Source of the DNA: Chondrosia reniformis
Taxonomy: Eukaryota > Porifera > Demospongiae > Chondrillida > Chondrillidae
Direction of reading: 5' to 3'
Assembly: GCA_947172415.1 (NCBI GenBank)
Contig: OX359200.1
Coordinates: 5,520,501 to 5,584,500, forward strand
DNA length: 64,000 nt
A program made the translations under genes and the position numbers. Shown here piece after piece: positions 34,953-48,700 of this stretch (positions are counted from its first letter, which is position 1; every line of letters starts with the position of its first letter). Below the pieces are notes generated by a model. It was not told the DNA's origin, did not search any database, and saw only the letters and a list, made by a program, of their open reading frames with translations.

Positions 34953-36784
34953 TATAGCTTTGATGACCCTGCAGGAGAAAGGATCTGATTATGTCAATGT
35001 CACGTATCCAAACGTAAAATGTACGTGATTTAAAGATTAATTCGCTGATAGGTTTTTTTATAAATAGATACGTATAGTCTAATCTTAAGTAGCTACAATT
35101 AGGATTTTGTTTTAACAATATTATAGGTTTTGCTACTTACCTAAAGCCGAATTTCTTTCTACAACTACGTACGTAGCTCTATGGTATTCAGCACTACAAG
35201 TGACTAACAGCTTACAAGACCATTATATAGTTCTGAACGTTTTCCTCCGGAAACCTATATAAAGAGGAATTCTTCGAATCAGGGGCATGGCGCCCACGCA
35301 TTAGAGAAATTCCTTCGTTTTTTCCAAGAAGCACGTTCTATCCAACCTAAAGTTTTATAAAGTATCTACGAACGTGCTTAGCTCACATAATAGAAAGTCG
35401 GTGATCACAGTACGTGGATCCGACGTCGAACCGAGTTCCTTTGGATTACGGTTGGTTTAGCTTAATGTTCCTTTACTATGATTCTGCTATAATTTATGTC
35501 CTTTCTGATACGTAGCAATTTGTAAACTGTATAAAACAGAAAGCAGCTGCAGTCTACTTTTTAACAAAGTTTAAGCCTATATAGCTAGTACCGTGTGGTA
35601 CTGAGCGCTCTCCAGAGCACTCTAGCTCCCGAAGAAAGCTATAGGATATAGCTCAATGATGGCAGTAGCTAGCAGTTCTGAGGGTAAGTTCAATCGAAAG
35701 TGTACGCAGTGCTGAAAATAACCCAAGGACACATGTCCGAATGAAAGCAATTTTTGTTTATAAAATTTGGTCGGACGCTTACCAAATGCAGATGGAGCAC
35801 TTAAGTCGATTAATAAATTGTCTTCTTTCCAGGTGTAAGACCGTGTCACAGTCGAGCCACGATATACGGTTTGATGTTCCCGATCCAAATTGGTACGCCA
35901 CTTCTTAAAACGTTTCGTATGTAACAGCTCGAAAGAACAAAAACGATTTTCTGTTCGGACAAGAGGGAACGTGTATAAAAGTTGAATGCATTTATTTCTT
36001 TGTAGTCAATCTGTTGTAGAAAAACAGTTAATACATTTCCTCTCTCATATAATTAGCTAAACTATATTTTCATCTGTTTGTTTTCTCATCATCGCAGCCT
36101 TTTTGCACAAGCCAAGTGCAATTAACTCCCTTTCTCTTTTAGTTATATTATGTGTGTATTTTTCTATGTAGGATTTGGTTTACTAACTCATTTAGTTGTA
36201 GGTTCAGTTTCAGATTAAAATTATTTAGCTTGGTTTCACTATTGTGCCTTAATGACAGTATAGAAGATCTAGACATTCTCTTTATTATGATACAGACTTA
36301 TTCAGTTGTGTTTGTCATACATCTACAATGTATATATATTCAAAATATTTAAATATTTGATCCACTGTGATACATACCATAATTACTGACTTTTTTATGG
36401 TCACAGAAAGCTTAAAAATATTTTACTAATATACTAGCAAACAGGAGAACTTAGGTAACACACATACTATATACGTAGTTGCATGCTTTGCCGTCTGGAA
36501 CTTTGAAGGTATGAAACCTATTTGAAACTCTATAAACAGCCAGGTTTCAAAAGGTATGAAAGTATGTATAAAACTCGGAAAGGGGGCTGTTAAAAACTTG
36601 AAACCAGTGAAATTAATCTATTGGCACATTCTTGAGCACCTTTTGAAACCTAGCTGTTCAAGAAGTTTCAAATAGATTTCATGCCATATGAAACCTATTG
36701 AATATAATTTAAAGTTTATGAAATTCAGTTCATCTGGTAGTTTTCGGTTGCATTTCACAATTTGATTGATTCATTCATGCTAAA
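34953..36784. promoter_or_regulatory. Divergent promoter region between the UBC-variant and RNF213-like genes
   Basis: The two genes start back to back here. A likely 5' UTR intron of the minus-strand gene lies between the donor at about 35,141 and the acceptor at 34,968. A second open stretch on the minus strand, ending at a GTAAGCG donor (35,781), could be an alternative first exon; its peptide is not recognised. Bases about 35,705-35,780 carry part of a dispersed element also present at 41.2 kb. Around 36,500-36,720 several GAAACCT/AGGTTTC inverted segments occur. Confidence 0.45.
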
Positions 36785-39700
36785 ATGGATTCTTTTCACA
36801 TGAACTCAATGTTTGTTCCTCTATTTATCTTTTTAGTCACAGTTGCTTCTAGTGTTGAACACATGAATGTTTCTTATCTTGGTAAGTTTCGTGTATGAAA
36901 CAGTACACATTGGTGTGTATATACATAAAAGAGAAGGGAGTACTGAGTGTCACTGTATGTTATTTTTATTACAACTGATATAGGATTAAGCCTGTACAGA
37001 GGAAGGAGTAGCAGTATTTTTGAAGTTCCATGTGCTGCTCACACCCTGCAAGACTTCCCCTGGCATAATTGGCTTCCTTGCTATTCCGAAAATATAGCTG
37101 CTGAAAATATGCATAAAAGATTTATCATTCATAAGTTTTCACAAGAAGATACCTTTGTTAATCTTTGTCTAGATTACCACAATAAATGCAGAGGAATAAT
37201 TGTTGTTAACAACAGTGATAAGCTTTCACTTCCTCCTTGGTTTTGGCCAAAACCATCTGAAGATCTGCATAATGTAGTCTCCATTATCTCCATTATCATT
37301 GTAAGATTGTCAGATGCTAGACACTTTGAGTCTGACAAAAACCTACACGCTAAGGTGTCAGCTGCAGTTCCTTCTAATCTCAATTTGGCAAGAATCAGAT
37401 TCTTAAAGGTCACAGAAGCAGGTATGCAAGGTTTCGTGTTGGACTAATTCCTGGGGCTCGTTACCCTCCCCCCTCTTGGGACTTAAGAAGCCCAAGATAT
37501 TTAAGTTCTTGCAGTATGATCATTGTCTTATATATATGTATACATACAGTATATCAGAGCCTATAAATATGTAGTTATTAGATGTATATATGTAGCTGCT
37601 AAGGAATAGTTAGATTTGAATGCACTCTACACGAAACATGTTAGTTTTTGAAGGTTAGAAATTGGGGAGGGGGGCTTTTTGGATGCCATTTACTAATTAA
37701 AAGCTATTGGTTTTCTGTTCTTCTCTCTTTAGAATATTACATGTTTAAATATATTTTTGAAGGTTTCCTTGACAATAACCCGAAATAACGTCACATGCAG
37801 ATAAAGGGAAATACAAACATTTAAACATTCACTTTATATTAAATGAAGGCAGAGGCTACAGTCTACATAAGAGAGACTAAGTGCTCACATACGTATAATA
37901 TTCATTCTGCAGATATTGTTTGTTCGTTTGAAGGAAAGGAAAAGACATCAATTCCTGTTAAGGTTGTATCTTCGCCATCACTGAATTATCCTTTAAAATT
38001 GGATACATTTCTGGCTGGATCAGATTTCTTAACAAAGAAAGATATTACTTATACCAATACATTAGTCTTTGTTTCTGAGATTGCTTGGAAGTCAACTGAA
38101 GGGTGGAAGGATTTACTTAAGAGGACCAGTGACTTTAAGGGTTTACAGGGATATGTACTAGCTAACAACGAAGACAACTTAAACTTAGCTCCAGATCTAC
38201 AGAAGACAATTGAGGAGTACTGTGGAACAGTATTGCTCCTGAAAGGAAGTGACAGTGTTCTCTTGAAGGAATCTTTTATGGGATGTCAAACCAAACGACA
38301 TATAATAGTTGTTCCTAAGGAAGGAGGTTAATTATTATATCAAACTGGCTATATATAGCAATTTGATTATAGCATACCATCTTAAGACTTAATGTTGTGT
38401 ACCAGAATACATATGTACATACACAAGGTTACCTTGCATATGTATATTTACTTAATTTAGTACTGTTCTAGTAGATATATATAACCTCAGTGTGGAAATA
38501 TTTTATAGACTTTTAAATGCTTATTCTATCTGATTTTAGATATTGAGACTAGAATTGGATCAGACAATAAAGTAACACAATTTCAAATTTATCATTCATC
38601 TGATCAGTGCATTTCACTAAACTCTTGGATGGCCTGCTTGGATCCTCAACAGGAAATACAAGATCTTCGACCAGAGATCACAGTACTTCTACTTAAAAGC
38701 CAAAATTCTCTTGAAGAAATTGAAAAGATTCTACTGAGAAACTTAGCAGGAGTAATGCTTATCTCTAGTTGCAGTTCTACAAGCTTAAATCCTGAGCAGA
38801 TTTATTCCCATGTACCATGCCCTATAATTGTTTTGAAGGATGACAAACTCTTTACTACTTTTTGTGGGGCACCTGAAAATATTCCTTCTGTCACAATCAC
38901 TCCTCATCTTGGTGGTATGTGTATATAACTGCATAATAATAGTATGTGAAGGCTAACTTTCTAAAGAAAATGGTTATATATAGAAGATATACTATATGAT
39001 AAATTTATAGGTTTTTACATATTACAACTGAAAGACAACTTAAACAGAGAATCTGATGAAACATGTATGAACATACAGTAAATATGTATCATCTCCCAGA
39101 CTGCAGTATATAGTATCACGTACAGTATGTTAATATGTACTAGTAAATTAGTCTATATACTGTGTCTTTTTATATTTTGTATGCGCATATATAGATCTTG
39201 CATACAGGCTGAAAGGAGAACTTGCTCCTCAGACTCTAAAGTGTTCTTTTTATTACTCTCCTCAACTATTTGTTGAATTTACTTGCTGTAATCTTCATGA
39301 AAGTAAGAAATGTAAACATCAACATGTTTGCTTTATTGAAGCAAGTGATCATGAAAGCTATGTGTCACTTTACAAGAAATTAAACCCAGAACAAATTCAA
39401 TTTGTGACTACACTGATTATTGCACATGGTAATAAACAAATAGCAAGTAAAACATTTTGGCATGGAGATTCCGACCCTAGTGTGCAGAAAATACCAGTGA
39501 TATATGTTTCAAAGGAATGTGGATATTATTTATCTACATTAATGAAGTCAAACAAAGTTGAGGCATTTCTTTGCAAACCTTATGAGGGTGGTAAGTTTTT
39601 TGTTGTATATATAATTCTGAATCCCTACAGGCAGTAAATGTTTTGTCTTTTTTTTCATATTTTATTCTAGTGATTAAAGTCCAAAAAGGTGAAAAAAGAG

Positions 39701-42700
39701 TATCTTGCAGATTCAAATACATACAGTGGAATCGTTTCCCAAACCATTGCTTACTTTTGGATCCATCCCTTTGTTGGGATCAGAAGAATTTTCCTATTGC
39801 TTATTTGGGAAGTGTTTTAAGTAATTCTGATTCTTATTGGACAGTCTTAGAAAGACTGAAAAAAGAGCTACACACAGGACCAATTGGCTGCATTATACTA
39901 ATAAATGCAGAGTCAAGATATGATTTTCCACTAAACTTTTTTTCAGAAAGCCAAAAATTTCCAATTCCTTTTTTGTTGATTTCTCACAGTGATGGAACTA
40001 AAATATCTCAAACTTTTTTGTCCCAGAAGCCACAGGCTTCAAATCAGAGTTTTTTTTCCAAGGCTGCTAATGTAGCGGGTACCATTGTGAACTATGTTAC
40101 TGGAAAGGAGAAAAGGGCACAATTTGTTAGAGAATTAACTTGGCAAGCCAGTGATGCTAAACAAATATTTAATCTCCTGAATGAGCGAATCTTTAAAGTG
40201 TGGAATAGTACAGTAAGTGTGTTCATATTGTTGAGGCTTCTCTTATATAGTTAGTAACAACACAATCCCGTGCTCAAAACACTCCTGGACCAAAACACTT
40301 GAATATAACACTTTTTGTAAAACATGTATGCTGTACAAATTGAAAATAGTAGATTGATGTATATACATATACGTATAAACAATTTAATATACAGTGTTCA
40401 TGATCCTACTGATCTCCATATATAACGTCTACCCTGACACTTTCTTCATTCTTTTTGCATGTATTGCACACACAGTGAATACAATTTTTGTATATTTTGT
40501 AGCAGTCTGCGCTATAATTGGTTTTCGTTGCAGATAAGAACTAATTATTATGAAATATAATATCATTAGCCATGCATTGCCCTACTTTTGTTTTAATTTG
40601 TTTGTAGAATCTAATATATAATAACTTTCTGCTTGTTTTATTAATAAACATATCAATTTTAACTCTAAATGATTGCCCACTGTTAATATTAAAGCTTATT
40701 ATGTAGAGTGATCAAGATGATATTTTGGATATCCTTTTGGAAAACCTGGAAAAATTCAGAATGAAACATTTTGTTTTGCACCTTTTTGCTGTTCAATTTC
40801 TGAAAAAATTCAAGAGGTACGTTATGTCCAATAATATTATTTATTATATAAGGACGTGTCATCATGCAATGCAGCATATACGTATATAACTCCAGTAACA
40901 TATACAGTTGACATAAAACTGAAGGGACCATTAATAACTTTTTCATTCAAAAGTAGAACTCAAATGATATAAACAATAGATGAAATAAGCACTACAAATG
41001 TATTACAAGTGTATAAATATATACATGTAATGATGTAACATGCACATACAACATCAATTCCTTTCATAATACAGTACATGCATTATTTAGTGAAGTAGTC
41101 AGTGATCTTCGACTGCTTTTGAAATACCCTTTGGTGGTCCAAGAAATCTTCAATCTCATGTACATGAGGGAAGTAAATAAATGTGTAGTCTCAGTGCTGA
41201 AAATAACTATTTGGTTATGCTAGGACATATGTCCAAACAAACTCAATTATGGTCGGACGCTCAGATAATTTGGTCGGACGTTATATTTCAATAAAATCGT
41301 CAGCACTTTTTAATAGTAATGATTATATGACTGTCAAGTAAACATGTGCAAGGTACAGCAATACAGTGAGTGATACAATTCCTGCAGTAGAATAAAATAA
41401 TTTCACACTTCTTTGATGCTAATAGTAGATATATAGCAAAGAAACCTAATTAAAGTTATGGTTACTGCAGCACAATAGGGTCATCATCACCCTAAAAGTG
41501 TTGGTAAAGTGGTTGAAAGCCATCTATCCATTGTTTCTTCAGCTACAGCAACACTCTCCCCACAAATCTTTTTCTGGCCTATCCTATGGCGATGCTGAAA
41601 GCACTGCAGCCACCCACTGCTGCAATTGAATCCAACATGGCCCAGTTCTTTGGCAAGTTCGTCTGCTTTTGCTTGAAGAATTGGCCCCGAAATAGGCACA
41701 TTCTTATCATGGATTCCTTTAAACCACAACAGCAAAGTGGTCCTCTGGTGGGAGGTTCGCATCAATTTGCAATTTCTAGCCACATCAAGCACTCAAATAT
41801 CTATACCAAACATGTATAAAAGCATAAAACATGTCATCTACTATCCAGCGTATATACTTCTTGATCATACATATACATTGATAAAAAGTGTTTTATTATA
41901 GAACAGAATTTATATTTTTGTAATCAGTGAAAGATACATAACTTATAATTGAATATAATAATAACATCATTATAACACTAATGTTGACCAAAATATCTGT
42001 CTAAAGTAGTTTAAACTGTAGAGTCATTTCTGCATTTGCAGATAGAATCAATCATTGAGGCAAGGCTCAGAGCTTCTTGGGTGTTTCCTTTCTGCTGTAA
42101 AAAGAGTACAATGTCTTCTAGACCCACAATAACTGCTTTGTATGATTTAGTGAGAGGCAAGACCTCCTGTTCAGTGCTGTCATCCTCAATTTCATGATCA
42201 TTGTCTTCTTTGCCTTCCTCTTTCTCTGGATCATTTGTGAGTTCATCAAGAAATACAGATTGCCAGTTGTCACCATCCATTTCTGCACACACTGGGAGAT
42301 CATCATCACCACAAGCAAATTCATTGGAGGAACAGCCACTGTCCTCAATCAGCTTACCTAATTCCAAAAGGTTATCAGCTTGTAAAAAGGGATCGGTGTC
42401 ATCTGCATCACGACAAATCACATCAAGGTCTGTGTCAAGAATACCAGCCTTTCGGAAGCACTTTGAGATAGTATCCGCAGTAACTTGAGACCAAGCTAAA
42501 GCAACTCATCTAATGGCCGCCAACAGATCCAGTGCTCAAGACCATGACTAGATTTACCAGAGGAGTGAGAAAGAATAGATTAAGATAGTTAGTCAGCAAC
42601 ATAGACACAAACACCACCACTGGAGCAAAAACGATTACAGCGATAAGGTGGTAGTCCAACAGAGACACTTCAGGATCAGACACAGACGGATTAGGCCAAA

Positions 42701-45700
42701 TTTCTGTTACAGCCAGAATGTTGGGATGCTAAGACTGTACCTCATCATGGTGGCAAAGGAGTTGCGCATGTTCATGTCGACGATATTGAGATTCTTCTTG
42801 GTGGGCGTCTTCTTCGGGCATTTATTTACCAACACGGTTGGTCCTGGGTTTCTTTTGATATCAGCAGAGGAAACGTTTGTTTCAATGGCACTGGTTGTTG
42901 TGGAGGATATAGATCAGCCACGATGTCTTCTTCAGAGTTCTCTGGAGGTGTGAGAAGTGGTCCTCTGGAAGATATTGTTGGAGGAAAACAGTGAGGACTT
43001 GTCAAGGGTAGTGATCAATGGTTGTATGGTAATAGAATCCACTTGCTGAACAAATCTATTATCAGAGTAATGAGTATAAGAAAAGAAACTAGGAGACTGG
43101 ACTGCCCCTTTGCATGAGCAGCCATTTTATAATAGATGGGTGCATATTTTATCATATTTTTAGGTAAGTACTCAACAAAATGTTTCCCTTCAGGACAATG
43201 CGTACATACATACGTATATGTACATATGTACATAATTTTGTCTTTTTTACTAGTACTTTACTTTTTATATTAATTTAGAAAAATTGCCTATATCAATGAT
43301 TTGGTCAGTATATTTTGTGATTGTGAACTAGAAGAATTGAAAGTTCATTTGGAAGAGATTAAGTGAGTTGATATTTATTGATTGGTCAATCACTCAAATA
43401 ATCAACACTACGGAAGGTTTCATCTCCCATAAAGGAATTACAGAAACAGTTACCGACATAAATTTGTTTAATTACTTGCTTAATTATAATAATGCATGTA
43501 ATGCTATTCAAAGTTACTACATCTCATTCTGGGTCTTCCTGTAGTATCATCATCTTACACATTCTTTGTTACTCTTCTGTTGCTTATCTCCTGCAATTTC
43601 TCCTTCCAAGCTAGATCTCCTGCCATCTCTTTATCAGCTCCAAAACTCCCTCCTGCCTGTTGATATTTATCCAAACTCTAGTTTTTAAGTGTCTATATCA
43701 CTGTAACAACATAACCGCAGATGACTTGTAATTGCAAATTCTAAATTTCATTAGATTACTACTCGAAGAAAAATCTGAACTTTCTCGAAATGCTAAGATT
43801 GTAGTCGAACGATGTACAAATCCTATTCAGAGGTTATGTTTTAGTAAGTGTGATTGTTTTTTGTTTTCAAAAAAATTAATTTTTAGTTTGGCTTCCTGTT
43901 TGTAACCTTGTATAAATATGTATATACGTATGTATATATATAATTACAATCAAGTACTACACATGCAAGTTACAAATTTATACACAGATGCAAGTGACTC
44001 CCAAGATAATCACAATCAGGTATAATTAACACTACACGACTTTAGCCACACTGCTGCAGGCTTATATGGATTGAAATTCTGCATACAAAGTAGTAGTCTC
44101 TACAGATCATATAAGGTTAAACACATGGCCTTCCAATTACCTTTCACACATTAGTATAGACTGATCTGCATGCCAGTATCAATAAAAATTCCAGTCTCAG
44201 GGGGGTCTCAGCCAATAATCACCGCATATTTGTTTTTGGCTGGTTTTTGCTTTCTAAGCCTAAAATTAGCTTTCTCTTCCTATGTGTTGAACATTGAACC
44301 AACTAAAAGGATTTAGAAACCACCTTTACTAATACTATGTAACATAAAGCTTGCACAAAAAGGTTTTCTACATGATATATGGCCTTAAAATTGACGGCAT
44401 TCAAGCAATTAGGTGAACCAAACTTTTGAGAACCAGCAAGTAGTTTGAGTTTGGGACGCCAGGTGCCCTACAAGTTTTAAACTCAATTACTTGTTAACAA
44501 CCTTACACATATATACTTATATAATGTGTACGTACATTAGCCATTTATTCCAAGTAAAGAATGGAACTCACTTTAAATTAATTTAACAAAGCTTTCACAC
44601 TATTTCAATAAGGCTTTTTGACTGTTTATATCTTTTTAGTTAATGTAATTCAGTATTTTTCTTCAACAAAAGAGGATAGCAAGCTTTGGACCACTTACAT
44701 GGAAGTAAGATTTCACAGATTTATCTTTTGATGGTCACTAAATTTTAAAAGTCATACTCTCACAACACCATGAAAACCTTTTTAATTTATAGAAAACTCA
44801 GATGTTTGAATTGATTGAGAGTAATATTACATTGCTAAAGAAGTGCTTTGAAATTGGAAGACACTTGGACCTAGACATCAGATCTCAAATTAGACTAACA
44901 GATTTAGCAATCTTAATAACCAAGAAGGATGTTCCCTCATTTTCTCTTAGTAGATTTATGTGAGTACAGTACATATATGTAGTAGATTTAATTGACCCAA
45001 TTATGCAAGGAGACCAACAGCATGGTTATTAGCTCATCCTATGATTTTTTGTACAAACATTATGCATAGGAATATTAGGTTGATTTACTTTCATTTTCTT
45101 TTAAGGGGCTTAGGAACAAACTCCTGAAAACATGACATTACTTACAATGGAATGCTGTCATATGGTAGTATTACTATAGATATTTTAGTATTAATGTGGC
45201 ATCATAAGAGGAATTTATACGTATATACAATTCTATAAATAATAATTTAGTATTGTAAAGTATACAGTAAAGCGACAATTGTATGGGTGAGTTTTATTTA
45301 TGCAAATTATGCAAGGCAATGCCTGGGCACATAAATTTCTATCACACTATTTTATTACGGCATAAAACTCGACCACACCAACTTTAAGCATGTTACAATG
45401 AATTCCTTCTTCAAGCATTGTGTACTATAACAGCAAATGTGTCCGTAGAAGAATCGGTACTGGCAGAAATGTTGAAGTGGCCATTTTTGAGTAAGTCTAA
45501 ATCGTCACTTCCTAATAATATTATTAGTCCAAGAATCGTGACATCATGAGATTCTTATACCTAGAGAAGCTTTTACTTGAGTTGAAATGCATAAATAAAA
45601 AGCACATAAATTTGTTTAGTGGCCAAATTTTCAAAATCGCATTGTTTTAACACCCATATATACAATTGTAGCTTTTCAGTATATATGAATGATCAAAGGG

Positions 45701-48700
45701 ATAATAGAACCAAAATCATTATCAAGCAACATGAATAGGAAGTAATTGCTGGGAATTGAATCCAGGACAGCTGGTTATGACCACCAGTGCTATGTCACTG
45801 AACTCCAATGGCTACAGCAATGCTTCATTCTTGCATGTTTCCATTGTACGTACGTATATGCACTTCACTCCTGTATTTAGTTCAAAATCTATATGGAATT
45901 TTTTTAATTGTAACCTGCCTTAAATAAATTTCTCTGTATAACAATTTTCTTGTTCTTAGTAACTTAGTTAAACATTTCGGACCATTTCTGAATGACCCCT
46001 CCTTGAAAGATTTTCTCAAGAATATTAGGGAGGGTAATAAGCTAGCCAATGAAAGAATGTCGGCATTCCCACAGGTAAGAATATGTAATTGTTTTAAAAT
46101 GATCATGTAATAGGTGCTGCATGTATGTACATCATTACATTTACAATATAAATTTCAAAATTTATTTTTTGCAGACTAAGGAACTTTTGGAATATGTTCA
46201 GGTTAGGCTTAGTAGTCCAATTCCAAGATCACTCTCTACAGAAATGAGTGAATGGTGGAAACGACTAGTGCAATCTATTGACTTCTGTAATAGTGAAGAG
46301 GCTGTCAATTCCATACAAATAATGCTAGACAGTATTCAAACTGGCTTATTGGCTGAAGTAAAACCAGAGTTGATAGAAGATATTAAAAGAATGGTAGGAT
46401 ATACGTACGTATGTATGCTTGATTTGTTATTTCTTTCTTTTTGGTGCACCGCAGGCGTCCCTATATTGTTTTCAGAAATTATGTTAATATATGGCTTCCT
46501 GTTCGTAACCTTGTATATATCTGTCAAAAAATGGAGGACATTCGGTTGGCTTTCGTTTTCTAGCTTAAAATTAGCTTTCTCTTCCTTAGCGTAGAACATT
46601 GAATGAACGAAATGGATTTAAAAACCAACCTTACTAATACTATGTAACGTAAAGCTTGCGCACAAAAATGTTATCTGCAAGATATGGTCTTGAAATTGAA
46701 GGCAATCAAGCAACGACCGGAATTGGTTAACCGGATATCTAAGAGCCAGCAAGTAGTTCGAGTTTTGAGGGGACGCCAGGCACCCCACGAGTTTTTTAAA
46801 CTTGAAATACTTGTTTTCAACAAATATACATAGTATTGACTTTGTGTTATTCTTAACGGTTTCTATTAAAAAAGGGGCAAAAAGACGAGATCATGAGATC
46901 TTTGGGCTGTGACAAATGAATAAACGTGACCGTTGATTTATCATAGTTCAAGATACTTAAATCCTCCCTTGGTTGGCGATGAGGTCAATCGGGATGTCTG
47001 TTAAGTCCAATGACCTGATTGGTTTGTGGAATGAGGATCTTGCTCCCCTTAGGCACATCACAGCTGAATCAATGAGAGAAAAGGCCAACTTGCATCCAAT
47101 GATAATCATGGTTTGGCTGTATGATTTTTGTACATTGCAGAGATTTGGTTGGCTAGTCTCTTGAAAGTCACTTGTGCTGAGGGACCGCATCCTCCTGTAG
47201 CGGACAGAACGATGGATGTGAAGGATCCATGCTCTACCTTGATGATGCGTCTTTCATATGCCCTCCACTTCTCCCTCCCTGTAGTTGGCTGCTTGGCTTC
47301 CGGTGCTGTTGGATTAAATACCATTATATGTCAAAAAATATACTTTCCTTCTGGCCACCCCAGAAACCCTGTCCTGCCGAGCATTGTCTTTTACATTTGC
47401 CATTCTACGTATGTTGGAAAGTTTTGCCAGATATGGGTTGGAGTGTTGGCACTATTTCCACATTCCAGCAGACTTCAGTCATCAATTAGGCTGTTAGATG
47501 TTAGATCCCTGATGACGGATGGAGGGGAAGGCTCCTTTAGAGCAACTGAAAGCATGTGTGGTGGAGAATGATGTACCACAAAAACAATGAGTGGGTGGGA
47601 TACCAGTCATAAGGAATGCACAGGGCATCCCTAAATGCCTGTTTATGCAGGGTGAAACTGTACTCTTTAATTGGGATAGCAGTCAACCAGGCTGAGGCTC
47701 CCTTCTTCGATGCTAGCTCCATTGATATCTGGAGGGTGGATGGAAGGGTCTCTTTCAGTTTGGCTGCTTCTTCCTGCTGACTCTGTCTTCTACATCTGCT
47801 CAGTTCATTCCTCATTCGGACCTGCAAACTGTTCACATCAGTTTCATTGGAGTTGCAGGATTGATTACAGATGCTGGACACTAAAGGTTCCTTAATGGTG
47901 GCAGATGCTTCATATTGACTTGATGCCATTTCTGTTGGTATGGATATGCCCATTCCCCCAAGTCGGACTGGGAGTGCAATCAACTTCCTCTCAGTGTCAC
48001 TGATTGCAGGGTGGCCTGTTATCACTGACAGTAGGCTGTGTCTTATTACATCCTCAAGGGACTGAAACTGATCCTCGATTCCTTTAAGGGATCGCATCGG
48101 GAAAGCCCACCTCCCCATGATCCCATGAGGCAGTGCTGTGTATGCTGCCTGGGGTTGAATCTTTGCTGTGCTAGAGAGCCTTTTGATCTCATCTACCCAG
48201 GATGCAATTTTGGATGTAACAAAAGAGTGAGTGAAGGTAGTGGTCCCTAGAGAGGGCTCCCAGGTGTCATTTCCCTTGAACTGTAATGTTGATACCTGAC
48301 TCATTGAAAATGCTCTTGCTTGCTGTAAGGCTTCTTCTTTCACTATGAGCCAGCTCTTTTCGGCATTGGGTGTGTAGCCAAATTTGGGACCAAGGTCTCT
48401 GATGCTGTCCAACCATACTTTGAGGTTGTCTAGTTTCCCTCCAGCTGTGGCATCATTTGCAAACCAAACATTTGAGGTGTCCCCTGGGAGTTGACGGATG
48501 AGGGGCAACGTTCCAATGGCGTACGTACAGTAGCATCACAAGTGGGTTGCCCTGGGTGGTTACTTCTCGTGAAAGAATGACTTCTTCATCAATAATTAGG
48601 GGTGAATCATTTTGATATGTATTTTTCAGGATAGGTGCCATAACTGCATGGGCACAAGATCCAGATGTTCCTCAGGGTAGCTTCATGGTTAAGTGTGTTG

